Made by a program: the position numbers and the translations under genes. A stretch of DNA of 64,000 nt from Azospirillum oryzae (GTDB taxonomy: Bacteria; Pseudomonadota; Alphaproteobacteria; Azospirillales; Azospirillaceae). Each line of letters opens with the position of its first letter. Positions within the stretch are counted from its first letter, which is position 1. The stretch lies in the NCBI RefSeq assembly GCF_900177515.1, contig NZ_FXAK01000008.1, positions 247,501 through 311,500 on the forward strand, written 5' to 3'. The notes under the pieces were generated by a model. The model saw only the letters and a list, made by a program, of their open reading frames with translations. It was not told the DNA's origin and made no database searches. Positions 61,544 to 64,000 of this stretch are shown here, one piece after another.

Positions 61544-62521
61544 ATGACCATGCAAACCCGCGACACAGTGCATGAAGGTATCGTCATGTATGGCGGCTCG
61601 CCGAAAATCCTGATGGTCGGAGCCGGGCTGCTGCTGGCGGTCCTGGCGCCCTATGTCCTTTATCCTGTCTTCCTGATGAAGGTGCTGTGCTTCGCGCTGT
61701 TCGCCTGCGCCTTCAACCTGCTGATCGGCTTCGCCGGCCTGCTCAGCTTCGGCCATGCCGCCTTCTTCGGATCGGCGGCCTACATCGCCGCCCACACCGT
61801 GAAGGAATGGGGCTGGGCGCCGGAGGCAGGGCTGCTCGCCGCCACCGTGGTGGCCGGGCTGATGGGGCTGGTCTTCGGCCTGATCGCCATCCGCCGCCAG
61901 GGCATCTATTTCGCCATGATCACCCTGGCGCTGTCGCAGATGGTGTTCTTCCTGGCGCTGCAGCTGCCCTTCACCCATGGCGAGGACGGCATCCAGGGCG
62001 TGCCGCGCGGCCTGCTGTTCGGGCTGTTCGACCTCAGCCAGCCGCTGACCATGTACTACACCGTGTTGGCGATCTTCCTCGCCGGCTTCGCCCTGATCTG
62101 GCGCACGGTGCATTCGCCCTTCGGACAGGTGCTGAAGGCGATCCGCGAGAACGAGCCGCGCGCGGTGTCGCTCGGCTACCGCACCGACCGCTACAAGCTG
62201 GTCGCCTTCGTGCTGTCGGCCTCGCTGGCCGGGCTCGCCGGCGGGACAAAGGCGATTGTGTTCCAGCTCGCCAGCCTGACCGACGTGACGTGGCAGATGT
62301 CGGGCGAGGTGGTGCTGATGACGCTGCTGGGTGGCATGGGCACGCTGTTCGGGCCGGTGGTCGGTGCCGGGCTGGTGGTGACGCTGGAAAGCTACCTCGC
62401 CTCCACCAGCCTGCCGGTGCCGGTGGTGATCGGCTGCATCTTCGTCGTCTGCGTGCTGGTCTTCCGCAGGGGTATCGTCGGCGAGCTGATGCACCGGCTG
62501 ACAGGAAAGGGGAACCGCTGA
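61544..62521 (+). CDS. livM: LIV-type ABC transporter permease (LivM)
   Basis: Second permease, 325 residues from ATG 61544. Family landmarks: CAFNLLIGFAGLLSFGHAAF, AIRRQGIYFAMITLALSQMV, AIRENEPRAVSLGYRTDRYK and LLGGMGTLFGPVVGAGLVV. Its TGA shares a base with the ATG of the chemoreceptor gene (TGATG), so the receptor is expressed with the transporter. Confidence 0.94.
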   Translation: MTMQTRDTVHEGIVMYGGSPKILMVGAGLLLAVLAPYVLYPVFLMKVLCFALFACAFNLLIGFAGLLSFGHAAFFGSAAYIAAHTVKEWGWAPEAGLLAATVVAGLMGLVFGLIAIRRQGIYFAMITLALSQMVFFLALQLPFTHGEDGIQGVPRGLLFGLFDLSQPLTMYYTVLAIFLAGFALIWRTVHSPFGQVLKAIRENEPRAVSLGYRTDRYKLVAFVLSASLAGLAGGTKAIVFQLASLTDVTWQMSGEVVLMTLLGGMGTLFGPVVGAGLVVTLESYLASTSLPVPVVIGCIFVVCVLVFRRGIVGELMHRLTGKGNR

Positions 62522-64000
62522 TGTCCCGTCTCGACGGACGGCGCCTGCTGCTGCGCCACAGGATTCCCGGTGCGCTGGTGGGCGCGGCGGTGGTCACGGC
62601 GATCCTGCTCGGCGGCTTCGCCTATTTCGCAGCGTCGAGCCGCCTGCGCGCGGCGGCCGGTGAAAAGCTGGTGGCGCTGGCCGATGCGCGCGCCGCCAGC
62701 GTGCGGTCCTACATCGACGGGCTGGAGGGCGACGTCGTGCTGACCGCCAACACCCGGTCGATGCGCGACGCGGCGGTGGCCTTCGTCAATGGATGGCGGA
62801 TCGAAGCCGACCGCGGCGATCCCACCGCCCTGCTGCGCAAGCGGTATGTCGACGACAACCCCCATCCGGCCGCCGAGCGCTACAAGCTGGAGAAGTCGGC
62901 CGACAACGCCATGTACGACACGGCGCACCTGCGCCTGCATGGCTGGATGAGCGACCTGATGCAGCGGCGCGGGCTGGCCGATGTGCTGCTGGTGGCGCCG
63001 GACGGCACCGTCCTCTACAGCGCCGCCAAGGGCGATGATTTCGCCCGGCCGGTTGCCGACGGCGCGCTGCGCCGTCTGGTGGACGGTATCAAGGCGGGCG
63101 ACCTGAGCGAAGAGGCGAAGATTGCCGACTTCTCGCCCTATGCCGCCGGCAAAGCCGCCTCCGCCTTCCTGGCGGCGCCGGTCGCCCTGCGCTTCCCGGA
63201 CGGCCGCCGGCAGCTTCTGGCGATGCTGGTGTTCCGGATCGAGGCGGGCGGGCTCGACCGCATCATGCTGGCGAGTGACGGCATGGGCGAAACCGGGGAC
63301 ACCTTCCTGGTCGGCGAGGACGGGCGTCTGCGCAGCACGCCGCGTTTTTCCGGTGGGCAGGGCATATTGGCACCTTACGACAGCCCCGTCGTCGCGGCGG
63401 CGAAGGCCGATCCCGATCATATCGGGGTCATGGAGGCCACCCGCTTCGGCGGCAGCTCTCCGGCGCTGGCCGCCTATCGGCCGGTGAACCACGGCGGGCT
63501 GCACTGGCTGGTGCTGGCCGAGGCGTCGGTCGACGAAATCCTGGCCCCCGTCCGCGCGATGCGCAACCAGATGATCGGGGTGGGGGCGGCCCTGCTTCTG
63601 ATCGTCAGCGTGGCCGGAATCCTGCTGGCCCGCGGCATCGTCCGGCCGCTGACGGCAATGTGCGCGGCGATGCAGCGCCTTGCCGAAGGCGACCGCCGGT
63701 TGGCGATCCCCGCCACCGAACGGGGCGACGAGATCGGGCGGATGGCCGGGGCCATGCAGGTGTTCAAGGAGGCGCTGATCCGTGCCGACGCGCTCCATGC
63801 CGAACAGGAGCGTGTCCGTGCACTGCGCGATCAGCGGGCGCAGGAACTGGAACGGATGACGCAGGATTTCGACCAACGCGTCGGCGGCATCGTCCGCACC
63901 GTCACCGCGGCGGCCGAGGGGCTGGAGGCGACGGCACGCTCGATGAGCATCGGTGCCGACCGCACGCTGAGCGAGGCGACCGGCGTCACCGCGGCAGCCG
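62521..64000 (+). CDS. Methyl-accepting chemotaxis protein, partial (runs off the window)
   Basis: 493 codons are visible. An N-terminal membrane helix (GALVGAAVVTAILLGGFAYF) and a second one (MIGVGAALLLIVSVAGILLA, about 350-370) bracket a large periplasmic sensor of the dCache/mCP type (SYIDGLEGDVVLTANTRSMR; ADVLLVAPDGTVLYSAAKGD; GETGDTFLVGEDGRLRSTP). A HAMP domain follows (ARGIVRPLTAMCAAMQRLAE, RGDEIGRMAGAMQVFKEAL), then the start of the signalling coiled coil. Coupled to livM by TGATG, it probably senses the same compound that the transporter imports. Confidence 0.9.
   Translation, partial: MSRLDGRRLLLRHRIPGALVGAAVVTAILLGGFAYFAASSRLRAAAGEKLVALADARAASVRSYIDGLEGDVVLTANTRSMRDAAVAFVNGWRIEADRGDPTALLRKRYVDDNPHPAAERYKLEKSADNAMYDTAHLRLHGWMSDLMQRRGLADVLLVAPDGTVLYSAAKGDDFARPVADGALRRLVDGIKAGDLSEEAKIADFSPYAAGKAASAFLAAPVALRFPDGRRQLLAMLVFRIEAGGLDRIMLASDGMGETGDTFLVGEDGRLRSTPRFSGGQGILAPYDSPVVAAAKADPDHIGVMEATRFGGSSPALAAYRPVNHGGLHWLVLAEASVDEILAPVRAMRNQMIGVGAALLLIVSVAGILLARGIVRPLTAMCAAMQRLAEGDRRLAIPATERGDEIGRMAGAMQVFKEALIRADALHAEQERVRALRDQRAQELERMTQDFDQRVGGIVRTVTAAAEGLEATARSMSIGADRTLSEATGVTAAA

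Overview
The window looks like part of a secondary replicon (large plasmid or chromid) of a GC-rich alphaproteobacterium, most likely Azospirillum or a close relative. This rests on the very high third-position GC, a RepA-ParA-ParB replication/partition module with iterons at 22.1-26.1 kb, many LysR/LacI/IclR-controlled transport and catabolism clusters, and several families of short GC-rich palindromic repeats at gene ends. The genus is an inference from gene style. There are no rRNAs, tRNAs, CRISPR arrays or intact insertion sequences that I can see.

Layout. 0-9 kb: the N-terminus of a cation/proton antiporter, a large hybrid histidine kinase, an AcrAB-type RND efflux operon with its divergent TetR regulator, and a degraded VapB-like antitoxin. 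9-17 kb: an MFS transporter, then a polar amino-acid ABC transporter operon that also carries a 2-hydroxyacid dehydrogenase, a LacI regulator and a hydratase; then a convergent D,D-carboxypeptidase. 18-22 kb: soxR divergent from an HPP-CBS membrane protein with a near-canonical SoxR box between them; an oxidoreductase/LysR pair. 22.1-26.1 kb: the origin (repA, at least 13 iterons plus an outlying copy at 20.1 kb, parA, parB). 26-35 kb: aldehyde dehydrogenase/LysR pair, a two-gene LodA/LodB-type unit in which the quinoprotein oxidase is fused to a catalase-like domain, malonyl-CoA synthetase, polysaccharide deacetylase.

35.9-45.6 kb: a LytS/LytR (BtsS/BtsR-like) two-component system, and further along a YbdD/YjiX-like small protein and a CstA/BtsT-family peptide/pyruvate transporter. 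Upstream of both of the latter lie three CCGCTC direct repeats at 20-21 bp spacing in the same orientation and at a similar distance from the start codon. This is what a LytTR response-regulator target should look like, so these scattered genes are probably one regulon. A racemase, a YihY/BrkB membrane protein, an MFS transporter and an SDR dehydrogenase lie between them.

45.6-51.3 kb: an RNase J-like beta-CASP nuclease without the usual C-terminal domain, a LysR/MFS divergent pair, an Fe(II)/2-oxoglutarate amino-acid hydroxylase-like enzyme, an IclR regulator. 51.5-64 kb: one long co-directional catabolic cluster under the IclR gene: aldehyde dehydrogenase, citryl-CoA-lyase-like protein, CaiB-type CoA transferase, tricarballylate-dehydrogenase-like flavoprotein, a LIV-type ABC transporter (binding protein, two ATPases, two permeases), a second citrate-synthase-like protein that has lost an active-site histidine, and a chemoreceptor that runs off the window. 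The content suggests chemotaxis to, uptake of, CoA activation and cleavage of a di- or tricarboxylic acid.
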